Positions 63,201 to 64,000 are shown, counted from the stretch's first letter. The stretch is DNA of 64,000 bases from Blastomussa wellsi (GCA_947652115.1 OX393568.1:17216971-17280970), one strand, 5' to 3'. Notes: generated by a model from the letters alone, not told the origin. Program-made: numbers and translations.

Positions 63201-63660
63201 TCAATGATGCAGAGAGTGGAAATCGTTTCTACGGGCGATCAGCAGTATGCCTGGCTCTACAGCTCTCAAATGACAGACCTCCCGGCTGGGAATACTCTGT
63301 CAGCATATTCATTGGGTTCAATTTACTTGCCTTTCTGTTTATATCGTTCGCCTACGTGGCCATATTTTTCTCTGCTGTGAAATCATCAAGCTCGGTAAGG
63401 TCAACGAATGTTAAACGAGAATCAGCTCTTGCCAAACGAGTCGCTTTCATTATTCTGACCGACTTCTGTTGCTGGATGCCTGTCATCATTGTTGGCATCT
63501 TATCACTGACCGGAAGTTTCCACGATCCTGAGAAGCAGGTGTATGTGTGGATGGCAGTGTTCGTACTTCCGGTCAATTCGTCAGTGAATCCTATACTGTA
63601 TACAATTGCCACGCCTCAGGTGCGCGAATGGTTATGCAAGGATTCCAGTAACAAAGGTAA
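590..63660 (+). CDS. Giant multidomain relaxin-receptor-like LGR GPCR (35 exons, 5' incomplete)
   Basis: Spliced gene assembled by eye from GT-AG junctions and reading phase. Exons: 590-676, 1182-1357, 2314-2380, 3424-3513, 3771-4015, 4757-4865, 5420-5644, 7474-7584, 8859-8954, 9482-9619, 16588-16847, 17634-17733, 18059-18142, 18888-19168, 19760-19868, 20232-20381, 21278-21442, 22687-22835, 25329-25588, 27084-27229, 27633-27872, 28408-28676, 29498-29606, 31993-32343, 32947-32976, 33597-33714, 57111-57182, 58561-58632, 59518-59589, 59715-59786, 60167-60238, 60535-60606, 61343-61420, 62077-62461, 63035-63660. All phases agree and no stop interrupts the chain. The product would be a plasma-membrane receptor: a large extracellular region of MAM, LDLa, FN2, pentraxin and CUB modules, then LRRs and a class A 7TM core that by family would couple to G proteins. 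Ligand unknown. The first exon starts in phase 1, so signal peptide and start codon lie upstream. Two neighbouring genes are possible, but no stop, polyA signal or new start separates the halves. Confidence 0.8.
1873..2231. mobile_element. MITE with about 30-base TIRs
   Basis: GGCGCGCTTTTTTATTCACA at the left is inverted at the right end. The interior holds short ORFs with no recognisable protein. Lies in the intron between exons 2 and 3. Confidence 0.6.
2490..3226. mobile_element. Long-arm foldback element
   Basis: About 240-base arms (2490-2740 and 2985-3226) are imperfect inverted copies, sharing GCAGAAAATATTTTTCA-type ends, the AGGCCTTTC motif and a TGACGTCAT palindrome. A perfect small hairpin sits in the centre (about 2862-2920). 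No protein recognised. Confidence 0.7.
3424..4865 (+). CDS. Exons 4-6: MAM domain A
   Basis: Exons 3424-3513, 3771-4015 and 4757-4865. The first encodes the MAM start (CSFSHGLCHW, then a SWNTTR stretch). The second has a YQGAFLL strand, the SPVLPW motif and the CLQFDYILL core strand. The third is the closing strand, ending in a cysteine-containing tail. Phases 1-1, 1-0, 0-1 are typical of a shuffling MAM cassette. MAM domains are extracellular adhesion/oligomerisation modules. The acceptor at 3423 joins directly to exon 3 in frame. Confidence 0.8.
4085..4400 (-). repeat. SINE-like repeat
   Basis: Contains, in reverse orientation, the block ACTTTACTCTCACAGTGCC, a TATAAATGGGT segment and a CCATCCAGGAGTAG segment that also occur on the + strand at about 37480-38215. 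Dispersed copies in both orientations with no ORF support a SINE. Confidence 0.6.
4866..5419 (+). other. Intron, nothing recognised
   Basis: AT-rich intron between MAM A and the LDLa exon; no repeat, RNA or coding signal seen. Confidence 0.5.
5420..5644 (+). CDS. Exon 7: two LDL-receptor class A modules
   Basis: A single exon in phase 1-1. The first module has all six cysteines and the calcium-site signature (CDGRSHCLDGSDESNC). The second keeps the acidic DCQDGEDE segment but has leucine-arginine where the fourth cysteine is expected and lacks a visible sixth cysteine, so it is degenerate or finishes in the next exon. An N-terminal LDLa module is the hallmark of relaxin-type LGRs, where it is needed for signalling; here the pair lies far upstream of the LRRs. 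Confidence 0.85.
5645..7473 (+). other. Intron with a GC/poly-C repeat patch
   Basis: Intron between exons 7 and 8. At 6360-6420 there is a GC-rich block ending in a run of about 15 C, probably part of a dispersed repeat. The remainder is AT-rich with no support for a gene. Confidence 0.45.
7474..8954 (+). CDS. Exons 8-9: cysteine-rich LDLa-like modules
   Basis: Exons 7474-7584 and 8859-8954, both phase 1-1, encode small four- and three-cysteine stretches (for example FLCFDGEPLSW... and ACSLNDLSC). They resemble broken LDLa repeats (FxCxxG spacing and a final C) without the full calcium-binding signature. A continuation of the LDLa array is the best guess. Confidence 0.55.
8076..8132 (-). 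ncRNA. Hammerhead ribozyme motif
   Basis: On the minus strand: CTGATGA, a 6-bp stem II (GGCATG/CATGCC) with a 3-base loop, GAAAC, a minimal stem III, then the GTC cleavage triplet. Helix I pairs TTAAA with TTTAA and, after an internal loop, CAAC with GTTG. Hammerhead ribozymes are known in Penelope-like elements. Confidence 0.7.
8300..8600 (+). pseudogene. GIY-YIG endonuclease of a Penelope-like element
   Basis: Two frames joined by a one-base frameshift near 8440. The first has a degenerate GIY-like strand (LVVYQFYLRGCNSRYIGETS) followed by RHFATRVKEHL and a SHVYK segment. The second carries HLNGLPSCKRKC and the FKEAIYISLLKPELN helix with the conserved glutamate. This is the C-terminal domain of Penelope-like reverse transcriptases; the reverse transcriptase part is missing. 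Confidence 0.75.
9482..17733 (+). CDS. Exons 10-12: MAM domain B
   Basis: Exons 9482-9619, 16588-16847 and 17634-17733. Clear MAM: CDFQNGLCGL start, FQWRTG, the SFDHTT segment, a GRYLYIEA strand at the second exon, GDKARLQSG, CLQFWYHM core, and GDIAIDDVTV closing strand followed by NC. The 7-kb first intron is enlarged by a Gypsy retrotransposon (9839-15750) and a MITE (16275-16554). Confidence 0.9.
9839..10256 (-). repeat. Gypsy 3' LTR (short, with tRNA-like segment)
   Basis: 418 bases. The first 60 and last 40 match the other LTR but the interior does not. Positions 10155-10232 form a tRNA-like 78-mer on the minus strand: 5-bp acceptor pairing, anticodon arm CCGGA/TCCGG with a TGA anticodon, and a GGTTCAAGTCC box B. 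Confidence 0.75.
10560..11432 (-). pseudogene. Gypsy integrase
   Basis: The 10986-11432 frame has the HHCC zinc finger (HQGHQGG...CLLCASY), a core aspartate in VTVDHYSDW and another in FLSDHGPQYTS. 10640-10900 carries the C-terminal part (LLDHRNTPP, then AKAHYDKTA). Stops and frameshifts separate the parts. Confidence 0.85.
11667..12083 (-). pseudogene. Gypsy RNase H
   Basis: AAEVNYAPIENECLAI (the conserved glutamate), HSYHQPLETI, KVPRRLQRIMLQLQ and the YMYLADTLSRD end are typical of the Ty3/Gypsy RNase H. HSYHQPL has tyrosine where the catalytic aspartate (usually TDHxPL) is expected, so activity is unlikely. Confidence 0.8.
12084..12900 (-). pseudogene. Gypsy reverse transcriptase fragments, split by a MITE
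   Basis: The N-terminal entry segment (about 12740-12900, HTGLETLGLPLHI), a palm piece with the two-aspartate site (NKADDIFVFG, 12634-12736) and the thumb/connection (ITPHPDRVRAVMDMNPPQD, 12084-12360) are recognisable. The fingers and first half of the palm are deleted, and a MITE (12393-12631) interrupts the gene. Confidence 0.8.
12393..12631. mobile_element. TA-flanked MITE inside the Gypsy element
   Basis: CTATCCATCTCAGACGTCCG at the left is inverted at the right (arms about 45 bases), with TA at each flank as in Tc1/mariner-type insertions. It cuts the reverse transcriptase frame, so it arrived after the Gypsy insertion. Confidence 0.75.
13416..13697 (-). pseudogene. Gypsy aspartic protease
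   Basis: LQLDTASTANTLAVDDLP matches the start of a retropepsin-type protease, but the active triplet reads DTA rather than DTG or DSG. It follows the zinc knuckle in a shifted frame. Confidence 0.65.
13615..14783 (-). pseudogene. Gypsy gag with CCHC zinc knuckle
   Basis: Overlapping frames 14451-14783, 14045-14524 and 13615-14058 form one gag-like sequence: an N-terminal capsid-like part, a conserved AWECRVVERAKYCEYGN segment, a basic/polar linker and one zinc knuckle (CQRCGKEGHLARQC). At least two frame changes break it. Confidence 0.8.
14823..14835 (-). other. Gypsy primer-binding site
   Basis: TGGTGTCAGAAGT on the minus strand directly follows the 5' LTR; TGG pairs with a tRNA CCA end. 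Confidence 0.75.
14836..15750 (-). repeat. Gypsy 5' LTR (long form)
   Basis: 915 bases from TGTTGACCGG to TATATCAACA, more than twice the other LTR; only the ends are shared. Confidence 0.75.
16275..16554. mobile_element. MITE, TA-flanked
   Basis: TAGAGCGGTTTTCAATTGAG at the left is inverted as CTCAATTGAAACTCGCTCTA at the right, with TA flanks. It ends 34 bases before the acceptor of exon 16588. A related fragment (AATCTCGC..CCACT, CCAATCAGAAG) is at 56930-56990. Confidence 0.65.
18059..19868 (+). CDS. Exons 13-15: MAM domain C
   Basis: Exons 18059-18142, 18888-19168 and 19760-19868. MAM landmarks are CFFDDGPCGW, GNFLYFKT, CLRFWYFIG, RWVYVQLPL and FLGVDDISFS followed by NC. The first exon is short for a MAM N-terminus (28 codons) and lacks the usual TGP/DHT segment. 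Phases repeat the 1-1, 1-0, 0-1 cassette. Confidence 0.88.
18491..18823. mobile_element. MITE with about 85-base TIRs
   Basis: Begins AGTGCACCTAAC and ends with the inverse; the arms share the GCACCTTTC...ATCC stretch next to poly-T. It lies in the intron between the first and second exons of MAM C and ends 64 bases before the acceptor. Confidence 0.7.
20232..21442 (+). CDS. Exons 16-17: two fibronectin type II modules
   Basis: Exons 20232-20381 and 21278-21442, each a self-contained phase 1-1 module. The first has CCKFPFHY, later a single C, then LWC and YGNC. The second has CCALPFQIG, SSC, PRPWCSL and WDYC. This is the FN2 pattern (C-x-PF, then C, WC, C). FN2 modules bind collagen, gelatin or carbohydrate in other proteins; here the target is unknown. 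FN2 modules on an LGR-type receptor are unusual. Confidence 0.8.
20395..20780. mobile_element. MITE family 1 copy B
   Basis: CTTTAAAGTGCTACTGCGGT start and the inverted AAATCGGAATC arm match the element at 57-548. The extreme right end is degraded. Starts 14 bases after the donor of exon 16. Confidence 0.65.
21443..22686 (+). other. Intron, nothing recognised
   Basis: Intron between FN2 module 2 and exon 18. Short ORFs on both strands have no recognisable composition or motif. Confidence 0.4.
22687..22835 (+). CDS. Exon 18: unassigned extracellular segment
   Basis: Begins after an AG at 22686 with two cysteines (YCGLGRELCQW), reminiscent of a MAM start, followed by a polar stretch with a possible N-glycosylation site (NMT). 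Two donors are possible: 22831 (phase 1) and 22836 (phase 0). Only the second keeps frame with the pentraxin exon at 25329. Either that donor is used or another small exon lies in the 2.5-kb intron. Confidence 0.6.
23096..23643 (+). pseudogene. Acidic/charged ORF 1 of an intronless two-ORF unit (one frameshift)
   Basis: Frame 23096-23476 starts with ATG and a very acidic, glutamate-rich region, then a DPDYDPWLPLRRKV motif and a helical basic part (FNVLLPLIRRKLRRTYLQRL). The homologous continuation (HRKVMSTRRRFIDEDSMDFEE) is in the neighbouring frame, 23431-23643. One missing base near 23455 would explain the split. I do not recognise the family. The intronless layout and the ORF right behind it suggest a mobile element or its passenger. 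No slippery heptamer was seen, so programmed frameshifting is not supported. Confidence 0.55.
23715..24203 (+). CDS. Basic repeat protein, ORF 2 of the intronless unit
   Basis: ATG at 23715, an in-frame upstream extension also being open to 23640. About 162 residues: a short cysteine-containing start (MNCSNHLPEGDGKVVCKRAY), then imperfect repeats of the type YYxxNKERIxxxxRxY covering about residues 25-105, then a polar tail. Such Y/N-K/R-E-R-I repeats form charged helices and recur in mobile-element and large-DNA-virus proteins; the function is unknown. AATAAA lies nine bases after the stop, so a polyadenylated transcript is plausible. Confidence 0.5.
   Translation: MNCSNHLPEGDGKVVCKRAYHKIYYAENKERILARQKRWRTDNPEMIKARLKTKREEISRAKRAYCQKNRERIRSYQRKYCQNNRERINEYWRRYYAKNKERINQRLRGRLGQTVAQDQMHVDASPEEDRGSRDLEVNRDVTVTDGNKPVKKRDDCARDRKY
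24212..24217 (+). promoter_or_regulatory. PolyA signal of the two-ORF unit
   Basis: AATAAA eight bases downstream of the ORF 2 stop. Confidence 0.5.
24384..24572. repeat. 67-base minisatellite, about 2.8 copies
   Basis: Units begin at 24384, 24451 and 24518 with (TA)CCATTCATTAxCGTATC and end in GATTAATTxTA plus a purine-rich stretch; the last is partial. Confidence 0.75.
25329..27872 (+). CDS. Exons 19-21: pentraxin / laminin-G-like domain
   Basis: Exons 25329-25588, 27084-27229 and 27633-27872 (phases 0-2, 2-1, 1-1). Pentraxin-type landmarks: FQVILPQ, LEAITICVWLQ, then WHHVCVTW with GGYLKVFVNG, and GRVSGLNIW followed by EEEIERMSLGC. The HxCxS/T-like pentraxin signature is represented by HHVCVTW. 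Pentraxin folds bind calcium-dependent ligands. The cysteine-rich tail of exon 21 (CKRR, then SSCRD) leads into the next module. Confidence 0.8.
26243..26406. mobile_element. Foldback MITE
   Basis: Inverted arms sharing GTGTCATTTG, GGCACCC and TTAACATGA blocks flank a short GC-rich centre (GCGCGAAGCGCG). Confidence 0.7.
28408..29606 (+). CDS. Exons 22-23: MAM domain D (N-terminal exon absent)
   Basis: Exons 28408-28676 (phase 1-0) and 29498-29606 (phase 0-1) correspond to the second and third exons of a MAM cassette: RARVRSPWYN, CLKFRYMLLG core strand, then FEGNLGRESGFIAIAAP closing strand and a final cysteine. No exon with the C-x-F-E-x-G-x-C start precedes it, so the domain is truncated or its first strand comes from the end of the pentraxin exon. 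Confidence 0.7.
29121..29172 (-). ncRNA. Hammerhead-like motif, inverted partner 1
   Basis: On the minus strand: CTGAAGA (hammerhead core CUGANGA with N=A), an imperfect GATCAAT/GATCGATC stem II, GAAAC and GTC, followed by TTG that can pair with CAA before the core. The cleavage triplet follows GAAAC directly, leaving almost no helix III. Confidence 0.5.
29406..29438 (+). ncRNA. Hammerhead-like motif, inverted partner 2
   Basis: CTGAAGA, a 6-bp stem II with a 3-base loop (GATCGAT...GATCGATC), GAAAC, AT, GTC. Helix I is weak. With 29121-29172 it flanks about 230 bases as an inverted pair, 60 bases before exon 29498. Confidence 0.5.
29933..31741. mobile_element. 1.8-kb element with terminal inverted repeats
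   Basis: TAAGGTATCAGTGTACCCCA at 29930-29951 is inverted at 31722-31741 with one mismatch in 20. The interior has only short ORFs and a LINE-like 3' tail (ATTAATAAAGTTTATTG repeats, 30850-30890). Probably a non-autonomous DNA transposon or MITE-derived element; no transposase recognised. Confidence 0.55.
31800..31905 (+). repeat. LINE 3' tail with TTTAC repeats
   Basis: AAATAAAGGTTTACTTTACT after a pyrimidine-rich 3' UTR-like stretch; typical terminus of a 5'-truncated non-LTR element, 88 bases before the CUB exon. Confidence 0.5.
31993..32343 (+). CDS. Exon 24: CUB domain
   Basis: One 351-base exon, phase 1-1, encodes a full CUB domain: C-x-EHFTGKSG, a SPYYPGYY motif, CEWRVTAP, the acidic HDYVEVFDG calcium-type motif, LGKFCG and a closing VVFKSDS...GFKAQY segment. 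Four cysteines are in the usual positions. CUB modules mediate extracellular protein contacts. Confidence 0.92.
32947..33714 (+). CDS. Exons 25-26: linker and LRR N-terminal cap
   Basis: A 30-base micro-exon (32947-32976, DTDGQCKMKPG) joins the CUB to exon 33597-33714, which begins DCPVGCTC, the cysteine cluster of an LRRNT cap, and ends in a first LRR strand (SIPWNISSLATAL). This exon converts the phase-1 frame used upstream to the phase-2 frame used by all following LRR exons, so it is the structural seam of the gene. The next exon is 23.4 kb away. Confidence 0.8.
33258..33453. mobile_element. MITE with about 23-base TIRs
   Basis: TTTATCAATAAAGGGCAAAA at the left is inverted at the right end. 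Confidence 0.7.
33458..33554. repeat. 97-base hairpin
   Basis: TAATCCCATGAGACCTCGTA and ATTAAGGATTAATTGCAC arms pair almost perfectly with the right half. Ends 42 bases before the LRRNT exon acceptor. Confidence 0.75.
35040..35350 (-). pseudogene. LINE fragment, same family as 53965-55782
   Basis: Minus-strand reading NGEIWVVYTKPHFRSWDSSQ matches the post-RT region of the + strand element at 54790-54990, and the DNA downstream (AAGCAATACGGCCTCAAATG) also aligns. 5'-truncated, no catalytic region. Confidence 0.7.
35391..35552. repeat. 162-base near-perfect foldback
   Basis: GGCCCTTCGCACGACCCAGT and the following 60 bases are inverted at the right half, including the GCGTTACGCTCTGGGACAT-type core. 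Confidence 0.8.
35580..36463. mobile_element. THAP-derived element with 220-base TIRs
   Basis: Arms 35580-35797 and 36240-36463 are inverted copies. The centre encodes, in two pieces, the end of a THAP zinc-finger domain: GTKVCSLYHHF..STGDLRK (35840-35900), then GDVPTRFAWPEPSP (from about 35935). THAP domains are the DNA-binding part of P-element and Kolobok-type transposases. The catalytic part is missing, so this is an internally deleted derivative. Confidence 0.65.
37395..38215 (+). repeat. SINE split by a nested insertion
   Basis: The 5' part (37430-37520, with CACTTTACTCTCACAGTGCC) and 3' part (about 38040-38215, TATAAATGGGTACCGG through GCCGGCCTGATGAGCC) belong to the family seen inverted at 4085-4400. 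The inserted 520 bases hold a hairpin (37521-37611) and a helicase fragment. Confidence 0.6.
37700..38000 (-). pseudogene. RecQ-like helicase fragment
   Basis: The minus strand reads AVLPTGFGKSLLFQLIPGLF, a helicase Walker A region of RecQ/superfamily 2 type, followed by decayed sequence with several stops. Part of the sequence nested in the SINE; origin unknown. Confidence 0.55.
38468..38574. repeat. 107-base foldback
   Basis: AACAATTAGACTGCTCGCCC with CGTTTTCTACGA is inverted at the right; a smaller hairpin of TTTCGCGAT type follows at 38632-38680. Confidence 0.6.
38700..39585 (+). other. Intron, nothing recognised
   Basis: AT-rich, no supported coding or RNA signal. Confidence 0.4.
39588..40292 (+). 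promoter_or_regulatory. Upstream region of the intact nested GPCR (duplicated)
   Basis: Aligns over most of its length with 43017-43160 plus 45240-45792 upstream of the second receptor copy, for example GTCAATGTCGACAATGTTGT and AGTCCGTTTTATATTTTAAT. It therefore moved with the gene in a segmental duplication and probably holds the promoter. No specific factor site is claimed. Confidence 0.45.
40293..41429 (+). CDS. Class A peptide-receptor-like GPCR, intronless, intact
   Basis: 378 residues from an ATG with two NxS/T sites just downstream (NNST, NVS). TM1 (AILSVSLVGNLSLILII), TM2 (FNMAVSDLFNPL with LAxxD-like AVSD), TM3 cysteine (VLCKFAYFL), DRL at the end of TM3, an ECL2 cysteine (YCWQDWG), TM6 with FAVCMMPL (FxxCxxP) and TM7 ending SAVNPCICF (NPxxF/Y variant). 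The basic third loop and C-tail are short. Family knowledge places such receptors with cnidarian neuropeptide-type receptors; the ligand is unknown. It is a nested gene in the 23.4-kb intron, same strand as the host. Confidence 0.9.
   Translation: MSSNNSTLESTLIKNVSVITGNAQNNSIQDCVVDDSTVEVVIKSLAYFAILSVSLVGNLSLILIIHNNKQMQKSINYFVFNMAVSDLFNPLTIMPIKIVEIISESDSWKVTSPWILGNVLCKFAYFLPDTSLVVSIESLLLISVDRLMAVVFPLKAKLISPKERLISIGCTWFIAIGVHAHYFYTFRLFHKKNEAYCWQDWGLSFDHTETQSRFVTATFITFVLVPVCLLAIVYGTIAWTLKTRNKKSKKRLSCRQGRRDQQHKKIIRMSVAIIIAFAVCMMPLLVFMFARVFLWNWKVPLNCALYTVISFISNFMLHSWSAVNPCICFAFNKNFRNGFKQIISFQSRGKSFAEEGSRHMQTGTTSIFSKRLPMSSAV
41430..42403 (+). other. 3' flank of the intact GPCR
   Basis: AT-rich; an AATAAA occurs near 41968 and could serve as a distant polyA signal. 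Nothing else recognised. Confidence 0.35.
42404..42806. mobile_element. MITE with about 45-base TIRs
   Basis: TTTTCATATGTCGGGAAAAT with CCCAGACGATCGGGGAT is inverted at the right end; further partial copies of the same motif lie inside. Confidence 0.75.
43159..45241 (+). mobile_element. 5'-truncated CR1/L2-like LINE
   Basis: Starts within the endonuclease and ends in AATAAAG followed by (TTA)n at 45194-45240. It is inserted in the duplicated upstream region of the second GPCR: the flanks (TTTCTTTCTTTAAA and GCTGGTCAGAGTATATCGG) are contiguous in the first copy. Confidence 0.85.
43201..45114 (+). pseudogene. LINE endonuclease C-terminus and reverse transcriptase
   Basis: A long open frame. 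It begins with the endonuclease end (SDHLAVHSS). RT motifs: FRPISNL, HSTETALVKVFNDI, LLLDLSAAFDTVDH, GVPQGSVLGP, the catalytic YADDTQLYLSF, then the C-terminal LxRVQNxAARL-type motif and KELHWLPVEQRI. About 100 residues normally between the endonuclease and RT are missing at about residue 105 (after KRRALERRWRALC), so the copy is internally deleted although open. CR1/L2/Rex-type by its motifs. Confidence 0.85.
45793..46258 (+). pseudogene. Nested GPCR copy 2, degraded
   Basis: The ATG and first residues match copy 1, then about 20 bases are deleted after the AAGAACGTTTC stretch, shifting the frame. A MITE (45982-46172) sits just before the codons for RKSINYFVFNMAVSDLFN, and homology stops at IMPIKIA where a Tx1-like LINE begins. 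Only the region to TM2 remains. Confidence 0.9.
45982..46172. mobile_element. MITE inside GPCR copy 2
   Basis: Perfect 13-base ends TTCTCTACTTGCA/TGCAAGTAGAGAA and further imperfect pairing (CCATAATACAC). It contains a T14-G12 run at 46109-46136. Confidence 0.8.
46290..48520 (+). mobile_element. Tx1/L1-like LINE, decayed and interrupted
   Basis: A discontinuous reading shows the RT palm (FNFGPVISSWIKIVYDD, then RGIHQGCSL), the LTLYGKINIVNTLGLSKLIF segment at 46870-46920 and a C-terminal FQHKIIHNILPT with a CPLCNNE zinc-type end at 48260-48370. Many stops. Interrupted by a probable DNA element at 47332-47933. Confidence 0.75.
47332..47933. mobile_element. Probable DNA element inside the Tx1-like LINE
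   Basis: TAGCCGCAGAGCGGAGC at the left resembles the inverse of GCTCCGCTTTTATGCTTGGCTA at the right, with TA flanks, and LINE homology is absent between them. The TIRs are imperfect. Confidence 0.45.
48521..49793 (+). other. Intergenic part of the nested GPCR array
   Basis: Holds a 129-base foldback at 49153-49281 (GGTATAAAGTGTATTGAACA inverted). The rest is AT-rich and unassigned; 5' flank of GPCR copy 3. Confidence 0.45.
49794..50928 (+). pseudogene. Nested GPCR copy 3, single 4-bp duplication
   Basis: Colinear with copy 1 from the ATG to the stop, with scattered substitutions. GACTGACT at 50066-50073 replaces the single GACT of copy 1, shifting the frame just after TM2 (FNPLT) and ending translation at 50087. 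The downstream frame 50077-50928 is fully open from IMPIKIV to the C-terminus, including DRL, FAVCMMPL and the TM7 NPCICF. A recent null allele or an assembly error. A truncated start at 50077 would lack TM1-2. Confidence 0.9.
50929..52964 (+). other. Intron segment, A-rich, nothing recognised
   Basis: Contains an A-rich simple stretch near 51235-51290 that could include a polyA signal for copy 3; no gene supported. Confidence 0.4.
52965..53126. mobile_element. Foldback MITE
   Basis: AATAGACCAATTTCGATATT is inverted at the right end; inner arms pair through GAGGCTCCGGGG. Confidence 0.8.
53965..55782 (+). mobile_element. Decayed LINE with (TTG)n tail
   Basis: RT motifs FLPNNRTADHVL, CFVDFKKAFDSVWHDGL, then after a frameshift near 54318 GVRQGCILSRLLFNLFINDI. 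The catalytic box reads YADY instead of YADD. The C-terminal part is open at 54790-55047 and 55025-55462, ending in AATAAAGCTAATTG(TTG)n. It is non-functional. A second fragment lies at 35040-35350 on the other strand. Confidence 0.85.
56013..56408. mobile_element. MITE with 26-base TIRs
   Basis: AAGGGACGCTGTCACGCCTG and ATTAT are inverted at 56382-56407 with one mismatch. Confidence 0.75.
56609..56692. repeat. TCA/TCG microsatellite
   Basis: (TCA)n, (TTA)n, (TCG)n, (TCA)n run; it explains the histidine/serine-rich ORF here. Confidence 0.9.
57111..60606 (+). CDS. Exons 27-32: six 72-base LRR exons
   Basis: Exons 57111-57182, 58561-58632, 59518-59589, 59715-59786, 60167-60238 and 60535-60606 are each exactly 72 bases, phase 2-2, and each encodes one 24-residue repeat of the form LxLxxNxxxxIxxxxFxxLxxLxxL, for example LDLSRNKVFQLETEAF and HLNNNKLKRLTKDVFFG. 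Nearly every donor is (C/T)T|GTAAGT. One-repeat-per-exon organisation is typical of LGR hormone receptors; the concave face would bind the ligand. Confidence 0.95.
57183..58560 (+). other. LRR intron with tRNA-like fragment
   Basis: At 58360-58430 there is a tRNA-like stretch (GGTCATGGGTTTGAGTCCCA, a box B match) probably from a SINE. The rest is unassigned. Confidence 0.4.
58909..59087. mobile_element. Foldback MITE
   Basis: CAATAGAGGACTTTTTCCGT followed by GTTTACATAGCCTCAT is inverted at the right end. Confidence 0.85.
59097..59515. mobile_element. tRNA-derived SINE-like insertion with 13-bp target duplication
   Basis: TGTCATATTTTGT occurs at 59097-59109 and again at 59503-59515, flanking 393 bases. 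The insert has an inverted structure and, on the minus strand, tRNA-like sequence with an AGCTCAGTGGATAGAG box A and GGTTCGATTCC box B, repeated in part near 59450. The right duplication forms the acceptor tract of the LRR exon at 59518. Confidence 0.75.
60981..61085 (+). pseudogene. Relic or alternative LRR exon
   Basis: A good acceptor (TTTATGCAG, ending 60980) precedes an LRR-like start (LKLNN), but the rest lacks the repeat's hydrophobic pattern. The donor expected after 72 bases is missing. The nearest GT (after 61051) gives a 71-base exon and a frameshift; reading on hits TAG at 61083-61085. Skipping it joins 60606 to 61343 in frame, so it is left out of the main model. It may be a decaying repeat or a terminal exon giving a truncated ectodomain. 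Confidence 0.5.
61343..61420 (+). CDS. Exon 33: last LRR exon
   Basis: 78 bases, phase 2-2, two codons longer than the other LRR exons. Encodes LLLHDNMIIESEIATDTFHH followed by LGNVKKL, a leucine-rich repeat with a slightly extended loop. It joins the hinge/7TM exon in frame and ends with the same CT|GTAAGT donor. Confidence 0.85.
61421..62076 (+). other. Intron with simple repeats
   Basis: Short AACTTGATAT repeats at 61570-61625 and a G12 run near 61816; nothing else recognised. Confidence 0.5.
62077..62461 (+). CDS. Exon 34: hinge, TM1, TM2 and start of TM3
   Basis: Begins in phase 2 with the end of the LRR, then a cysteine-rich hinge (CCYAKK, CHSPLNEFSSCDD) of the LGR type, TM1 (CLWILGILALLGNLSVIF with the GN motif), TM2 (LKNLAVSDLLMGMYL with the conserved LAxxD) and the first extracellular loop to the TM3 cysteine (GTLCQVTGAL). 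The exon ends at SSE, where LGR receptors commonly continue with VSV. Confidence 0.93.
62462..63034 (+). other. Intron inside the 7TM domain
   Basis: Splits the receptor core after SSE at TM3. A SINE-like piece (CCATCGTAGGTTGC, 62625-62640) is the only repeat hint. Confidence 0.45.
63035..63660 (+). CDS. Exon 35: TM3 to TM7 of the LGR core
   Basis: Continues VSVMLLSIITADRL (DRL in place of DRY), TM4, an ECL2 cysteine, TM5, TM6 (FIILTDFCCWMPVIIVGIL) and TM7 (VFVLPVNSSVNPILYT). TDFxCWxP in TM6 and LPxNSxxNPILYT in TM7 are hallmarks of relaxin-type LGRs rather than other class A receptors. Either the frame stops at 63668-63670 after five more codons, or the GTAAGA donor at 63661 is used and the C-terminal tail continues beyond the window. 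No AATAAA was seen downstream, which favours splicing. Confidence 0.93.
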
Positions 63661-64000
63661 GAATGCTTGATAATTGCTAATTTTATATATAACTTGGTTT
63701 ATCAAAACCGGGTCAAAGAATTACAGGAGCTCTGTCACGGATGACACATTTTGAAAAGTATTGCCTAAATTTTTCAATTACAATCCTTCTCAATCTTCGT
63801 CATTCAAAGCCATCCTTGTTTGTTATCAGTTTGTTGTTAAATCTTTTTTTGTAAACAATTATTTCAAGATTTCCTGAGATTTGAAGGCAATTTTGTACAT
63901 TACCAACTCCATTCATGATGACTGAGCCCCTTTAATTACCTCCTTTGAAAGATGATTTCTTCTAAAGACACTTTTTCGACTGTCAATTATGCGTTAAAAT
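63661..64000 (+). other. 3' intron or UTR of the LGR gene
   Basis: Starts with GTAAGA, a plausible donor. The alternative is a stop at 63668-63670. No polyA signal seen to the window edge. Confidence 0.4.

Overview
This is eukaryotic, intron-rich, AT-rich DNA dense in repeats. The domain repertoire (MAM, LDL-receptor A, fibronectin type II, pentraxin, CUB, leucine-rich-repeat GPCR) and the repeat types (Gypsy, CR1/L2-like, Tx1-like and Penelope-like retroelements, many foldback MITEs) suggest a cnidarian, most likely an anthozoan such as a stony coral. That is an inference; no species-diagnostic locus was recognised.

One very large gene on the + strand runs through the whole window. I could place 35 exons between 590 and 63660 whose splice phases join without an in-frame stop, about 1,890 codons. 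The 5' end lies left of the window and the 3' end may lie to the right. Domain order: a MAM-like sandwich, MAM, two LDLa modules plus cysteine-rich LDLa-like exons, MAM, MAM, two fibronectin type II modules, an unassigned exon, a pentraxin/LamG-like domain, a partial MAM, CUB, a leucine-rich-repeat N-cap, seven LRR exons, and a seven-transmembrane domain of the relaxin-receptor-like (type C LGR) class. The result is a glycoprotein-hormone/relaxin-type GPCR with an adhesion-protein-like ectodomain.

A 23.4-kb intron (33715-57110) separates the LRR cap exon from the LRR exons. It holds a tandem family of intronless class A peptide-receptor-like GPCRs on the same strand: one intact (40293-41429), one badly degraded and interrupted (45793-46258), and one broken only by a 4-bp duplication (49794-50928). 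The duplicated unit includes upstream sequence.

The other introns are filled with mobile elements: a decayed Gypsy LTR element with unequal LTRs (9839-15750), three LINE lineages, a Penelope-like GIY-YIG fragment with a hammerhead-ribozyme motif, a pair of inverted hammerhead-like motifs, a THAP-derived element with long inverted repeats, a 1.8-kb element with terminal inverted repeats, an intronless two-ORF unit of unknown function (23096-24217), SINEs and about fifteen MITE/foldback elements. Several insertions end within about 50 bp of a splice acceptor of the large gene. One SINE-like insertion duplicated the acceptor tract itself.
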